DNA from: Pseudomonas sp. 30_B
Lineage (GTDB): Bacteria; Pseudomonadota; Gammaproteobacteria; Pseudomonadales; Pseudomonadaceae
Direction: 5' to 3'
Length of the DNA stretch: 64,000 nt
NCBI RefSeq assembly: GCF_017491605.1
Contig: NZ_JAFGYY010000016.1
Coordinates: 62,001-126,000, forward strand
How positions within the stretch are numbered: position 1 is the first letter of the stretch; each line of letters starts with the position of its first letter. Positions 40,560-48,458 of the stretch are shown piece after piece. Made by a program: the position numbers and the translations under genes. Below the pieces are notes generated by a model that saw only the letters and a program-made list of their open reading frames with translations, did not search any database and was not told the DNA's origin.

Positions 40560-41171
40560 ATGTCCGGCACTCTGTACATCGTTTCCGCCCCGTCCGGCGC
40601 CGGCAAGACCAGCCTGGTCAAGGCGCTGCTCGACGCCATGCCCGCCGTGCGCGTCTCCGTCTCCCACACCACCCGCGGCATGCGCCCGGGCGAAGTGGAC
40701 GGGGTGAACTACCACTTCGTCGGCCGCGACACCTTCACCGCCATGCTCGAGCGCGACGAGTTCCTCGAGCACGCGGAAGTCTTCGGCAACCTCTACGGCA
40801 CCTCGCAGCGCTGGGTGGAAAAGACCCTGAAGGAAGGTCTCGACCTGATCCTCGAGATCGACTGGCAGGGCGCGCAGCAGGTGCGCCGGCTGATGCCCCA
40901 GGCGCAGTCGATCTTCATCCTGCCGCCGAGCCAGGAGGCCCTGCGTCAGCGCCTGACCAACCGTGGCCAGGACACCGACGAGGTAATCGAGCGACGCATG
41001 CAGGAAGCCGTCAGCGAGATGAGCCACTACGTCGAGTACGATCACCTGGTGATCAACGACGACTTCGCCCATGCGCTGGAAGACCTCAAGGCGATCTTCC
41101 GCGCCCGCCAGCTGCGCCAGGACGCCCAGCAGCAGCGGCACACCGAACTGCTGCAACGATTGCTGGCCTGA
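40560..41171 (+). CDS. gmk: Guanylate kinase
   Basis: Gmk phosphorylates GMP to GDP. It has 203 residues. The P-loop is APSGAGKTSL (10-19), the GMP-binding segment is SHTTRGMRPGEVDGVNYHFV, and the lid region has QRLTNRGQDTDEVIERRM. The start is ATG 40560. It is upstream of rpoZ and spoT, linking guanine nucleotide supply with (p)ppGpp metabolism. Confidence 0.97.
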   Translation: MSGTLYIVSAPSGAGKTSLVKALLDAMPAVRVSVSHTTRGMRPGEVDGVNYHFVGRDTFTAMLERDEFLEHAEVFGNLYGTSQRWVEKTLKEGLDLILEIDWQGAQQVRRLMPQAQSIFILPPSQEALRQRLTNRGQDTDEVIERRMQEAVSEMSHYVEYDHLVINDDFAHALEDLKAIFRARQLRQDAQQQRHTELLQRLLA

Positions 41172-41270
41172 ACGGGAAGCGCGAAGGCTCTTCCATAAAG
41201 ATTGGCGATTTTTTAGACTATTCAGTCCGCCCGGTATTTCCGGGCATCCATTTTCGTAACGAGGAACACC

Positions 41271-41537
41271 ATGGCCCGCGTCACCGTTGAAGACTGCCTG
41301 GACAACGTCGATAACCGTTTCGAGCTGGTCATGCTCGCCACCAAGCGCGCTCGCCAGCTGGCCACCGGCGGCAAGGAGCCGAAGGTAGCCTGGGAAAACG
41401 ACAAGCCCACCGTCGTCGCTCTGCGCGAGATCGCCTCGGGCCTGGTGGACGCTGAAATCGTTCAGCAGGAGGACGTGGTTGAAGAAGAGCCGCTGTTCGC
41501 TGCATTCGAAGACGAGGCCAACAACGAGGCCCTGTAA
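41271..41537 (+). CDS. rpoZ: DNA-directed RNA polymerase omega subunit
   Basis: The protein has 88 residues: MARVTVEDCLDNVDNRFELV, RARQLATGG and KPTVVALREIASGLV are the conserved omega features around the beta-prime-binding helices. Omega supports core assembly and forms part of the ppGpp site 1 in proteobacteria. The start is ATG 41271, with GAGGAA upstream. spoT begins 61 bases downstream. Confidence 0.97.
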   Translation: MARVTVEDCLDNVDNRFELVMLATKRARQLATGGKEPKVAWENDKPTVVALREIASGLVDAEIVQQEDVVEEEPLFAAFEDEANNEAL

Positions 41538-41597
41538 GTCGATGTCGGGCCGACGAAAAGGCGCGCCGCGACAGACTGCTCGGCAGGGGGTGAACCC

Positions 41598-43709
41598 ATG
41601 CCGGGCATAGATGCATTCGCCGACCGACTGTCGAGCTATCTGGGCCCGGACCAGGTCAACCTGGTCCGCCGCGCCTATTACTACGCCGAGCAGGCCCATG
41701 ACGGGCAGCGCCGCCGCAGCGGCGAGGCCTACGTCACCCATCCGCTCGCCGTCGCCAACATCCTCGCCGACATGCACATGGACCATCAGAGCCTGATGGC
41801 GGCCATGCTGCACGACGTGATCGAGGACACCGGCATCGCCAAGGAAGCGCTCACCGCGCAGTTCGGCGAGACCGTCTCGGAACTCGTGGACGGGGTCAGC
41901 AAGCTGACCCAGATGAACTTCGAGTCCAAGGCCGAGGCGCAGGCCGAGAACTTCCAGAAGATGGCCATGGCCATGGCGCGCGACATCCGCGTGATCCTGG
42001 TCAAGCTGGCCGACCGCCTGCACAACATGCGCACCCTGGAAGTGCTGTCGGGCGAGAAGCGCCGCCGCATCGCCAAGGAAACCCTGGAAATCTACGCCCC
42101 CATCGCCAACCGGCTGGGCATGCACAGCATGCGCGTGGAATTCGAGGACCTGGGCTTCAAGGCCATGCACCCGATGCGCTCCGAGCGCATCCGCCAGGCG
42201 GTGAAGAAGGCCCGCGGCAACCGCCGCGAGATCGTCGGCAAGATCCAGGAGTCGCTGGTCAACTGCCTCGCCCGCGAAGGCATGGAAGGCCAGGTCCTGG
42301 GCCGCGAGAAGCACCTGTTCAGCATCTATAAGAAGATGCGCGGCAAGCGCAAGGCGTTCAACGAGATCATGGACGTCTACGCCTTCCGCATCATCGTCGA
42401 CAAAGTCGACACCTGCTACCGCGTGCTCGGCGCCGTGCACAACCTGTACAAGCCGTTCCCCGGTCGCTTCAAGGATTACATCGCGATTCCCAAGGCCAAC
42501 GGCTACCAGTCGTTGCACACCACGCTGTTCGGCATGCACGGCGTGCCCATCGAAATCCAGATCCGCACCCGCGAGATGGAGGAGATGGCCAACCACGGGA
42601 TCGCCGCGCACTGGCTGTACAAGTCCAGTGAAGAGGAAGCCCAGAAGGGCACGCACGCCCGCGCCCGCCAGTGGGTGAAGGGCATCCTCGAACTGCAGCA
42701 ACGCGCCGGCAACTCGCTGGAGTTCATCGAGAACGTGAAGATCGACCTGTTCCCGGACGAGGTCTACGTCTTCACGCCCAAGGGCCGCATCATGGAGTTG
42801 CCCAAGGGCTCCACGGCGGTCGACTTCGCCTATGCGGTACACACCGACGTCGGCAACAGCTGCATCGCCTGCCGCATCAACCGCCGCCTGGCGCCGCTGT
42901 CCGAACCGCTGCAGAGCGGCGCGACGGTGGAGATCGTCACCGCTCCGGGCACCCGGCCGAACCCGGCCTGGCTCAACTTCGTGGTCACCGGCAAGGCGCG
43001 CACGCACATCCGCCACGCGCTCAAGCTGCAGCGCCGTTCCGAGTCGATCAACCTCGGCGAGCGCCTGCTGAACAAGACCCTCGCCGGCTTCGACAGCCAC
43101 CTGGAGAAGATTCCGCAGGAACGCATCCAGGGCGTGCTCAACGAGTACCGCATGGAGGTCTTCGAGGACCTGCTGGAAGAGATCGGCCTGGGCAACCGCA
43201 TGGCCTATGTGGTCGCGCGTCGCCTGCTGTCCAGCGAGGGCGAGAGCGCCACGCCGAGCAGCGAAGGGCCGCTGGCGATCCGCGGGACCGAGGGCCTGGT
43301 GCTCAGCTACGCCAAGTGCTGCACGCCGATCCCGGGCGACCCGATCGTCGGCCACCTGTCCGCCGGCAAGGGCATGGTGGTGCACCTGGAAAGCTGCAAG
43401 AACATCAGCGAGATTCGCCACAACCCGGAAAAATGCATCCAGCTCAGCTGGGCCAAGGATGTCACCGGGGAGTTCAACGTCGAACTGCGCGTCGAACTGG
43501 AGCACCAGCGCGGCCTGATCGCCCTGCTCGCCACCAGCGTCAACGCCGCCGACGGCAACATCGAAAAGATCAGCATGGACGAACGCGATGGTCGCATCAG
43601 CGTGGTCCAGCTGGTCGTCAGCGTGCACGACCGCGTGCACCTGGCCCGCGTCATCAAGAAGCTGCGCGCGCTCAAGGGCGTGATTCGCATCACCCGCATG
43701 CGCAGCTGA
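41598..43709 (+). CDS. spoT: Bifunctional (p)ppGpp synthetase/hydrolase SpoT
   Basis: SpoT controls the stringent alarmone by making and degrading (p)ppGpp. It has 703 residues. The N-terminal hydrolase HD domain has an intact HDxxED (His72-Asp73, Glu76-Asp77 in LHDVIEDT). The synthetase domain contains GRFKDYIAIPKANGYQSLHT. TGS follows at about 385-450 (VYVFTPKGRIMELPKGST), then a zinc-finger-like region with AKCCTPIPGD, and a C-terminal ACT domain. The start is ATG 41598. Placement after rpoZ and before a RidA gene is conserved. Confidence 0.97.
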   Translation: MPGIDAFADRLSSYLGPDQVNLVRRAYYYAEQAHDGQRRRSGEAYVTHPLAVANILADMHMDHQSLMAAMLHDVIEDTGIAKEALTAQFGETVSELVDGVSKLTQMNFESKAEAQAENFQKMAMAMARDIRVILVKLADRLHNMRTLEVLSGEKRRRIAKETLEIYAPIANRLGMHSMRVEFEDLGFKAMHPMRSERIRQAVKKARGNRREIVGKIQESLVNCLAREGMEGQVLGREKHLFSIYKKMRGKRKAFNEIMDVYAFRIIVDKVDTCYRVLGAVHNLYKPFPGRFKDYIAIPKANGYQSLHTTLFGMHGVPIEIQIRTREMEEMANHGIAAHWLYKSSEEEAQKGTHARARQWVKGILELQQRAGNSLEFIENVKIDLFPDEVYVFTPKGRIMELPKGSTAVDFAYAVHTDVGNSCIACRINRRLAPLSEPLQSGATVEIVTAPGTRPNPAWLNFVVTGKARTHIRHALKLQRRSESINLGERLLNKTLAGFDSHLEKIPQERIQGVLNEYRMEVFEDLLEEIGLGNRMAYVVARRLLSSEGESATPSSEGPLAIRGTEGLVLSYAKCCTPIPGDPIVGHLSAGKGMVVHLESCKNISEIRHNPEKCIQLSWAKDVTGEFNVELRVELEHQRGLIALLATSVNAADGNIEKISMDERDGRISVVQLVVSVHDRVHLARVIKKLRALKGVIRITRMRS

Positions 43710-43729
43710 TCCCACCCTAAGGAGTCGAC

Positions 43730-44110
43730 ATGACCAAGACCGTTATCCACACCGACAAAGCCCCGGCCGCCATCGGCACCTACTCCCAGGCGATCAAGGC
43801 TGGCAACACCGTGTATGTCTCCGGTCAGATCCCGCTGAACCCGCAGACCATGGAACTGGTCGAGGGCTTCGAAGAGCAGACCGTCCAGGTCTTCGAGAAC
43901 CTGAAAGCGGTGATCGAGGCGTCCGGCGGCTACCTGCACGACGTGGCCAAGCTGAACATCTTCCTCACCGACCTGTCGCACTTCGCCAAGGTCAACGAGA
44001 TCATGGGCAAGTACTTCACCCAGCCCTACCCGGCCCGCGCCGCCATCGGCGTTGCCGCCCTGCCGAAGGGTGCCCAGGTCGAGATGGACGCCATCGTCGT
44101 CCTGGAATAA
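43730..44110 (+). CDS. ridA: RidA family reactive intermediate/imine deaminase
   Basis: RidA hydrolyses 2-aminoacrylate and related enamines made by PLP enzymes. It has 126 residues, closest to the archetypal RidA/YjgF: APAAIGTYSQAIKAGNTVYV, SGQIPLNPQTMELV, and the catalytic Arg in PYPARAAIGVAALPKGAQVE. The start is ATG 43730, 20 bases after spoT. A terminator follows at 44123. The other RidA paralog in this window lies in the dad cluster. Confidence 0.94.
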   Translation: MTKTVIHTDKAPAAIGTYSQAIKAGNTVYVSGQIPLNPQTMELVEGFEEQTVQVFENLKAVIEASGGYLHDVAKLNIFLTDLSHFAKVNEIMGKYFTQPYPARAAIGVAALPKGAQVEMDAIVVLE

Positions 44111-44122
44111 GCCGTACCTCCC

Positions 44123-44151
44123 GAACGGGGCCTTCAGGGCCCCGTTCTTTT
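44123..44151 (+). terminator. Intrinsic terminator after ridA
   Basis: GAACGGGGCC TTCAG GGCCCCGTTC followed by TTTT, 12 bases past the stop codon. It closes the spoT-ridA unit. Confidence 0.9.
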
Positions 44152-44168
44152 GTCTGCAAGGAGCAAAC

Positions 44169-44903
44169 ATGCGTCGCGCCCTGATCCTGAGCGCCCTGAT
44201 CGGCCTGCTCACCGGCTGCGCCGGCACCCCTTCCGACCCTTCCGGCGTCTGGGTCAACCAGGCTGCCATCGATGCCGCCGGCAAGGGCGGCAAGCTGCGC
44301 GAAGCGCTGCTGGCCTACGGTCCGAACCTGGAATGGAAGCTGGACACCAAGGCCAGCCAGGCCATATTCAGCAACGGCTTCGAGCTGGGTGAAGGCCAGC
44401 TGACCGCCGAGGACCCCAAGCATTACCGCGTCGACTTCTACGGCAGCAACCAGGAAAGCCTGGAGCTGGACGGCAAGGAGCTGGTGCAGGTGGGCAGCGA
44501 CAACTGGCCCGAGCAGCGTTTCGTCCGCCCGAAGCAGCAGCCCGCCGCCCAGAGCCCGGCCGGCAGCACCTTCCAGACCGCGCTGTACGAGGCCTATCTC
44601 AAGGGCACCTGGATCATCGAGGAAGGCCAGGGCAAGGGCAGCGAAGTGAAGTTCCTGCCCAACGGCAGCCTCGAAGGCATGCCCGGCGCCGACCGCTATG
44701 CCTTGTGCCTGGCCGGCGACTGCGCGGCCATGAGCGGCGACAACGACAGCATCTGGCTGCAACAGGGGCAGCAGGGTCGCGAGTACCTGTTCGAGCGCGA
44801 TGGCGACAGGCTTGAGCTGTTCGAAGCGGTGAACCGCGCCCAGGCCGATGAAATGCCCAGCTACGAACCCGGCAACAAGGTCTGGACGCTGGAACGCGAC
44901 TGA
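44169..44903 (+). CDS. Conserved lipoprotein, unknown function
   Basis: The protein has 244 residues. It is a lipoprotein by its signal: MRRALILSALIGLLTGCAG, with the lipidated Cys at residue 17. The mature part has two similar beta-rich segments, FELGEGQLTAEDPKHYRVDF and GSEVKFLPNGSLEGMPGADR, suggesting an internal duplication or a META/lipocalin-like fold. A possible disulfide is in YALCLAGDCAAM. I know no function. The start is ATG 44169, with AAGGAG upstream, 17 bases after a terminator. The 105-base structured repeat B lies 40 bases downstream. Confidence 0.8.
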   Translation: MRRALILSALIGLLTGCAGTPSDPSGVWVNQAAIDAAGKGGKLREALLAYGPNLEWKLDTKASQAIFSNGFELGEGQLTAEDPKHYRVDFYGSNQESLELDGKELVQVGSDNWPEQRFVRPKQQPAAQSPAGSTFQTALYEAYLKGTWIIEEGQGKGSEVKFLPNGSLEGMPGADRYALCLAGDCAAMSGDNDSIWLQQGQQGREYLFERDGDRLELFEAVNRAQADEMPSYEPGNKVWTLERD

Positions 44904-44942
44904 TCCGCACGAGCGGGCAGACTCTGTGCCTGCTTACGATCT

Positions 44943-45047
44943 CGCGAGCTAGCGCTGGAGTAGGCGGAAAGCGCCCGAAGAGCGGAGTTTACGGCTGTAA
45001 ATGAGCATCTGAGGGCACTTTCCAACGCCCTCCAGCCGACGCGCAGC
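44943..45047 (+). repeat. 105-base structured repeat element, copy B
   Basis: The ungapped partner of 24209-24313. Its central hairpin (GTTTAC/GTAAAT) and GCGGA/GAGCA loop lie in 44982-45007. Its 16-base stem pairs 44966-44981 with 45008-45023 (three mismatches), and its 7-base outer stem GCTGGAG/CTCCAGC pairs 44954-44960 with 45030-45036. It fills the convergent gap between the lipoprotein gene and the LysE-type gene. Confidence 0.75.
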
Positions 45048-45064
45048 AGATCGTATGCAGGTGC

Positions 45065-45688
45065 TCAGCGCAGCCCGCTCCATAGCAACCAACTACCCAG
45101 CGCCAGCAACAAGCCGCCGCACAGGCGGTCCAGCGCCGTCACCCGGCGCTTCAGCCAGCCGCGCCAGCGCGGTCGATCCAACAGGCGCACCAGCAACATA
45201 TCCCACAGCAGCACCACCGCCCCCATCCACAGCACGCAGACACCCAGCGCCCAAACGGGCAGATGGAACTGGCCGAGCACGCCGAACAGCCCGGTGTAGA
45301 AGATCGGTAGCTTAGGATTCAGGCTGCTGGCCAGAAAGCCCTCGCGCACGCCGCGCAGGAAACCTCCGGCCCTGTGACCGCCCATCTGCGTGGGAATCTC
45401 CAGCTCGCGCCGCGCCAATATGGCCTGCGCGCCGAGCCAGACGAAGTACGCACCGCCCACCAGCTGCACCATCCGCAGCCCGTGGCTTGCCACGTCCGGC
45501 AACAGGCCAAGGACGAACAGTACCAGCAGCATGCTCGCCAGATTGGCCAGGGCGATGCCCGCCGCGCAGCCGTCGGCATGGCGGCGACCACGCAGCAGCG
45601 CGGCACGGATCAGCAGGAAGAAATCCGGCCCCGGTGACAGCAGGGCGGCGAAGTGGGTGCTGGCGACCAGCGCGAAGGCGGCGAACAT
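45065..45688 (-). CDS. LysE/RhtB family amino-acid exporter
   Basis: The protein has 207 residues with about six membrane helices. The family signature is FAALLSPGPDFFLLIRAAL near the N-terminus. The group exports amino acids or their analogues; the substrate is unknown. The start is ATG 45688, with GGGAGA upstream. It lies 66 bases downstream of an AraC-family gene on the same strand, a common regulator-exporter pairing. Confidence 0.92.
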   Translation of the reverse strand: MFAAFALVASTHFAALLSPGPDFFLLIRAALLRGRRHADGCAAGIALANLASMLLVLFVLGLLPDVASHGLRMVQLVGGAYFVWLGAQAILARRELEIPTQMGGHRAGGFLRGVREGFLASSLNPKLPIFYTGLFGVLGQFHLPVWALGVCVLWMGAVVLLWDMLLVRLLDRPRWRGWLKRRVTALDRLCGGLLLALGSWLLWSGLR

Positions 45689-45754
45689 GGCGATCTCCCG
45701 AATGCGGCGTCGCGCAGTCTGGAAGGGCCGGCCTCGGGCAGTCTTGGAAGAAAC

Positions 45755-46555
45755 TCAGGTACGCGTGGCGCGCAGGAAGCGTCCCGGCGTGACACCGGTG
45801 AAGCGGCGGAAGGTGCCGGAGAAATGCGCCTGGTCGTAGAATCCCAGCGCCAGCGCGACCTCCAGCGACTTCTCGCCGGCCACCAGCAGGCGCTTGGCCT
45901 CGCGGATGCGCCGTTGCAGCAGGTAGGTATGCGGCGGCACGCCATAGGCATTGCGGAAGGCTTCGATCAGATGGCGCGGGTGGCGTTGCAGCAGAGCAGC
46001 CAGCTCTTCGAGGCTCACGGCCTCGCGGTAATGCGCTTCCAGGTAGTCGCGCAGTTTCGCGGTGACGCCGCCGTCGCGGGCTGCCGACGCAGTCGGCCGC
46101 ATACCGCCGTGGCGGACGAACACCAGCTCCAGCAGCGCCAGCAATTCGCTTTCCAGCGCCAGCGCATCGTTGCGCTCGAACTCCGTGGCCACACGCCGCA
46201 GCGCCTCCGCCACCTGCCCGTCGTCGTGCGGATTGAGCGCCTGGAAGCCGCGCGGCAACTGCTTGCGGCCGAGCAGCGGGAGCAGGCGCGATTCCTCGAT
46301 GTAGAGCATCCGATAGACCAGCCGCTCGGACTCGGCATTGCCGGTATGCGGCTCCTCCGGGTTCATCAGCGACAGGGTGCCGGCGGGCAGCACGTGGTGC
46401 GCGCCGCGGCACTGATAGCCTCCGGCGCCATGAAGGATGGCGCCGATGGCGAAGGCATCGTGGCTGTGACGGCCGAACGGCTGCCCGGAGAAGTCCGCGT
46501 GGAACAACTCCACCCCCGGCAACCAGGGGCGCGCCAGCAGCCGGTTGGCGTCCAT
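45755..46555 (-). CDS. AraC family transcriptional regulator
   Basis: The protein has 266 residues. The N-terminal half is a cupin-like sensing domain (FGRHSHDAFAIGAILHGAGG, GTLSLMNPEEPH). The C-terminal half carries two helix-turn-helix units (VSLEELAALLQRHPRHLIEA and EVALALGFYDQAHFSGTFRR, ending in FTGVTPGRF). The start is ATG 46555, one base after the stop of the upstream epimerase gene, so the two are probably cotranscribed. Its likely target is the LysE-type gene just downstream (inference). Confidence 0.92.
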   Translation of the reverse strand: MDANRLLARPWLPGVELFHADFSGQPFGRHSHDAFAIGAILHGAGGYQCRGAHHVLPAGTLSLMNPEEPHTGNAESERLVYRMLYIEESRLLPLLGRKQLPRGFQALNPHDDGQVAEALRRVATEFERNDALALESELLALLELVFVRHGGMRPTASAARDGGVTAKLRDYLEAHYREAVSLEELAALLQRHPRHLIEAFRNAYGVPPHTYLLQRRIREAKRLLVAGEKSLEVALALGFYDQAHFSGTFRRFTGVTPGRFLRATRT

Positions 46556-46556
46556 C

Positions 46557-47432
46557 TCAGTCGTCTTTACCGGCGAGGATCGCCGCGTAGCCTTCGCGGA
46601 AGCTCGGGTAGCGCGGTGCCCAGCCCAGCGCGCGGGCGCGGGCGCGGGCGTTGCTGCAGCGCTTGCTGCCGGCGCGGCGCACGCTCTGTTCGTCGGACCA
46701 GTGGGTGACGCCTAACTGCTCGCGCAGCCAGCCGACGACCTCATGCAGTGCCGCCGGTTCGTTGTCGGCGCCGAGGTAGCACGCCTCCAGCGCCACGCCG
46801 CTGCGGTCGGCTTCCAGCAGCGCGGCCAGCAGTCCGGCGGCGTCTTCGGCATGGATGCGGTTGGTGTAGAGCGGCGGCTCGCTGGCCACCCGGTAGCCCT
46901 CGCGAACCTGCTTGAGCAGCCACTCACGGCCGGGGCCGTAGATGCCGGTCAGGCGCACCACGCTGGCGGGAATGCCGCTCTCCAGCGCCAGGCGCTCGGC
47001 TTCGAGCATCACGCTGCCGGAGTAGCTCTGCGCTTCGGCCGGGGAAGTCTCGTCGATCCACTCGCCATCGCGCTGGGCGTACACGCCGCTGCTGGAAACG
47101 AACAGCAGGCGCCTGGGCACCTGCCCGCGCTGTTGCAGCCAGCCGAGGGTGTTGCGCAGGCCGTCGACATAGGCGGCGCGATAACCCGCCTCGTCGTGCT
47201 GGGTCGCGGCGGCGCAGAACACCAGGTAATCCAGCTTGCCCACCGGCCAGGTGTCCGGGCATTCGAGCTGTGCCAGATCGCCGGACACCGGCAGCACCTC
47301 GAAGGGCAGCGCGGCGATGTTGCGGCGCAGGCCATGGACGCGCCAGTCGCGCGCGGCCAGCTGGCGTCCCAGACGGCTGCCGACGTCGCCGCAACCGACG
47401 ATCATCAGGCTCGGGAAGGTGCTCGTACTCAT
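46557..47432 (-). CDS. NAD(P)-dependent epimerase/dehydratase family protein (YeeZ-like)
   Basis: This is an extended short-chain dehydrogenase-like protein of 291 residues. The Rossmann motif is LMIVGCGDVGSRLGRQLAAR (9-28). The segment LLFVSSSGVYAQRDGEWIDE is typical of YeeZ-type members, which lack a clear YxxxK catalytic pair, so enzymatic activity is uncertain. The start is ATG 47432. It is divergent from oxyR across 93 bases and followed after one base by the AraC gene. Confidence 0.88.
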   Translation of the reverse strand: MSTSTFPSLMIVGCGDVGSRLGRQLAARDWRVHGLRRNIAALPFEVLPVSGDLAQLECPDTWPVGKLDYLVFCAAATQHDEAGYRAAYVDGLRNTLGWLQQRGQVPRRLLFVSSSGVYAQRDGEWIDETSPAEAQSYSGSVMLEAERLALESGIPASVVRLTGIYGPGREWLLKQVREGYRVASEPPLYTNRIHAEDAAGLLAALLEADRSGVALEACYLGADNEPAALHEVVGWLREQLGVTHWSDEQSVRRAGSKRCSNARARARALGWAPRYPSFREGYAAILAGKDD

Positions 47433-47525
47433 GCTTGGCTCCGTGAATCGGGCCTGCGAGTTTAGCGCGGTTGGTTCGCAGCGGTGCAGCCGCTATGCTT
47501 GGGCCACCTCAACGGATTCAGTGCC

Positions 47526-48458
47526 ATGACCCTTACCGAACTGCGCTATATCGTCACGCTTGCCCAGGAGCAACATTTCGGCCGCGCCGCCGAGCGCTGC
47601 CACGTCAGCCAGCCGACCCTGTCGGTGGGCGTGAAGAAGCTGGAAGACGAGCTCGGCGTGCTGATCTTCGAGCGCAGCAAGAGCGCCGTGCGCCTGACCC
47701 CGGTCGGCGAAGGCATCGTCGCGCAGGCGCAGAAGGTGCTGGAGCAGGCCCAGGGCATCCGCGAACTGGCCCAGGCCGGCAAGAACCAGCTGACCTCGCC
47801 GCTGAAGGTCGGCGCCATCTATACCATCGGCCCATACCTGTTCCCGCACCTGATTCCGCAGCTGCACCGGGTCGCCCCGCAGATGCCGCTGTACATCGAG
47901 GAAAACTTCACCCACATCCTGCGCGACAAGCTGCGCACCGGCGAGCTGGACGCGATCATCATCGCCCTGCCGTTCCAGGAAGCCGACGTGCTGACCCTGC
48001 CGCTGTTCGACGAGCCGTTCTATGTGCTGATGCCCGCCGACCACGCCTGGACGGCGAAGCCGAGCATCGATGCCGAACTGCTCAACGACAAGAGCCTGCT
48101 GCTGCTCGGTGAGGGCCACTGCTTCCGCGACCAGGTGCTGGAAGCCTGCCCGACCACCCGCAAGGGCGACGAGAACAAGCACACCACGGTGGAGTCCAGC
48201 TCGCTGGAAACCATCCGCCACATGGTCGCCTCGGGCCTTGGCGTGTCCGTGCTGCCCTTCTCCGCCGTGGACAGCCACCACTACGCGCCGGGCGTGATCG
48301 AGGTCCGCCCGTTCACCGCACCGGTCCCCTTCCGCACCGTCGCCATCGCCTGGCGCGCCAGCTTCCCGCGGCCGCGCGCCATCGAGGTGCTGGCCGACTC
48401 GATCCGCCTGTGCTCGGTCGCCAAGCCGACCGTCAAGGGTGAAGCCGAGCCGGCATGA
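47526..48458 (+). CDS. oxyR: Hydrogen peroxide-sensing transcriptional regulator OxyR
   Basis: OxyR is the LysR-type activator of peroxide defence genes (katB, ahpB and ahpCF in P. aeruginosa). It has 310 residues. The helix-turn-helix is FGRAAERCHVSQPTLSVGVK. The redox pair is Cys199 and Cys208 (GHCFRDQVLEAC), matching E. coli numbering exactly, so disulfide sensing should be intact. The start is ATG 47526. Its last four bases overlap the recG start (ATGA), giving an oxyR-recG operon as known in P. aeruginosa. Confidence 0.97.
   Translation: MTLTELRYIVTLAQEQHFGRAAERCHVSQPTLSVGVKKLEDELGVLIFERSKSAVRLTPVGEGIVAQAQKVLEQAQGIRELAQAGKNQLTSPLKVGAIYTIGPYLFPHLIPQLHRVAPQMPLYIEENFTHILRDKLRTGELDAIIIALPFQEADVLTLPLFDEPFYVLMPADHAWTAKPSIDAELLNDKSLLLLGEGHCFRDQVLEACPTTRKGDENKHTTVESSSLETIRHMVASGLGVSVLPFSAVDSHHYAPGVIEVRPFTAPVPFRTVAIAWRASFPRPRAIEVLADSIRLCSVAKPTVKGEAEPA

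Noticed and set aside
40524..43715. A 1063-codon minus-strand open frame over gmk, rpoZ and spoT
   Set aside because: The real genes lie on the plus strand with full motif sets; the antisense frame is a composition artefact.
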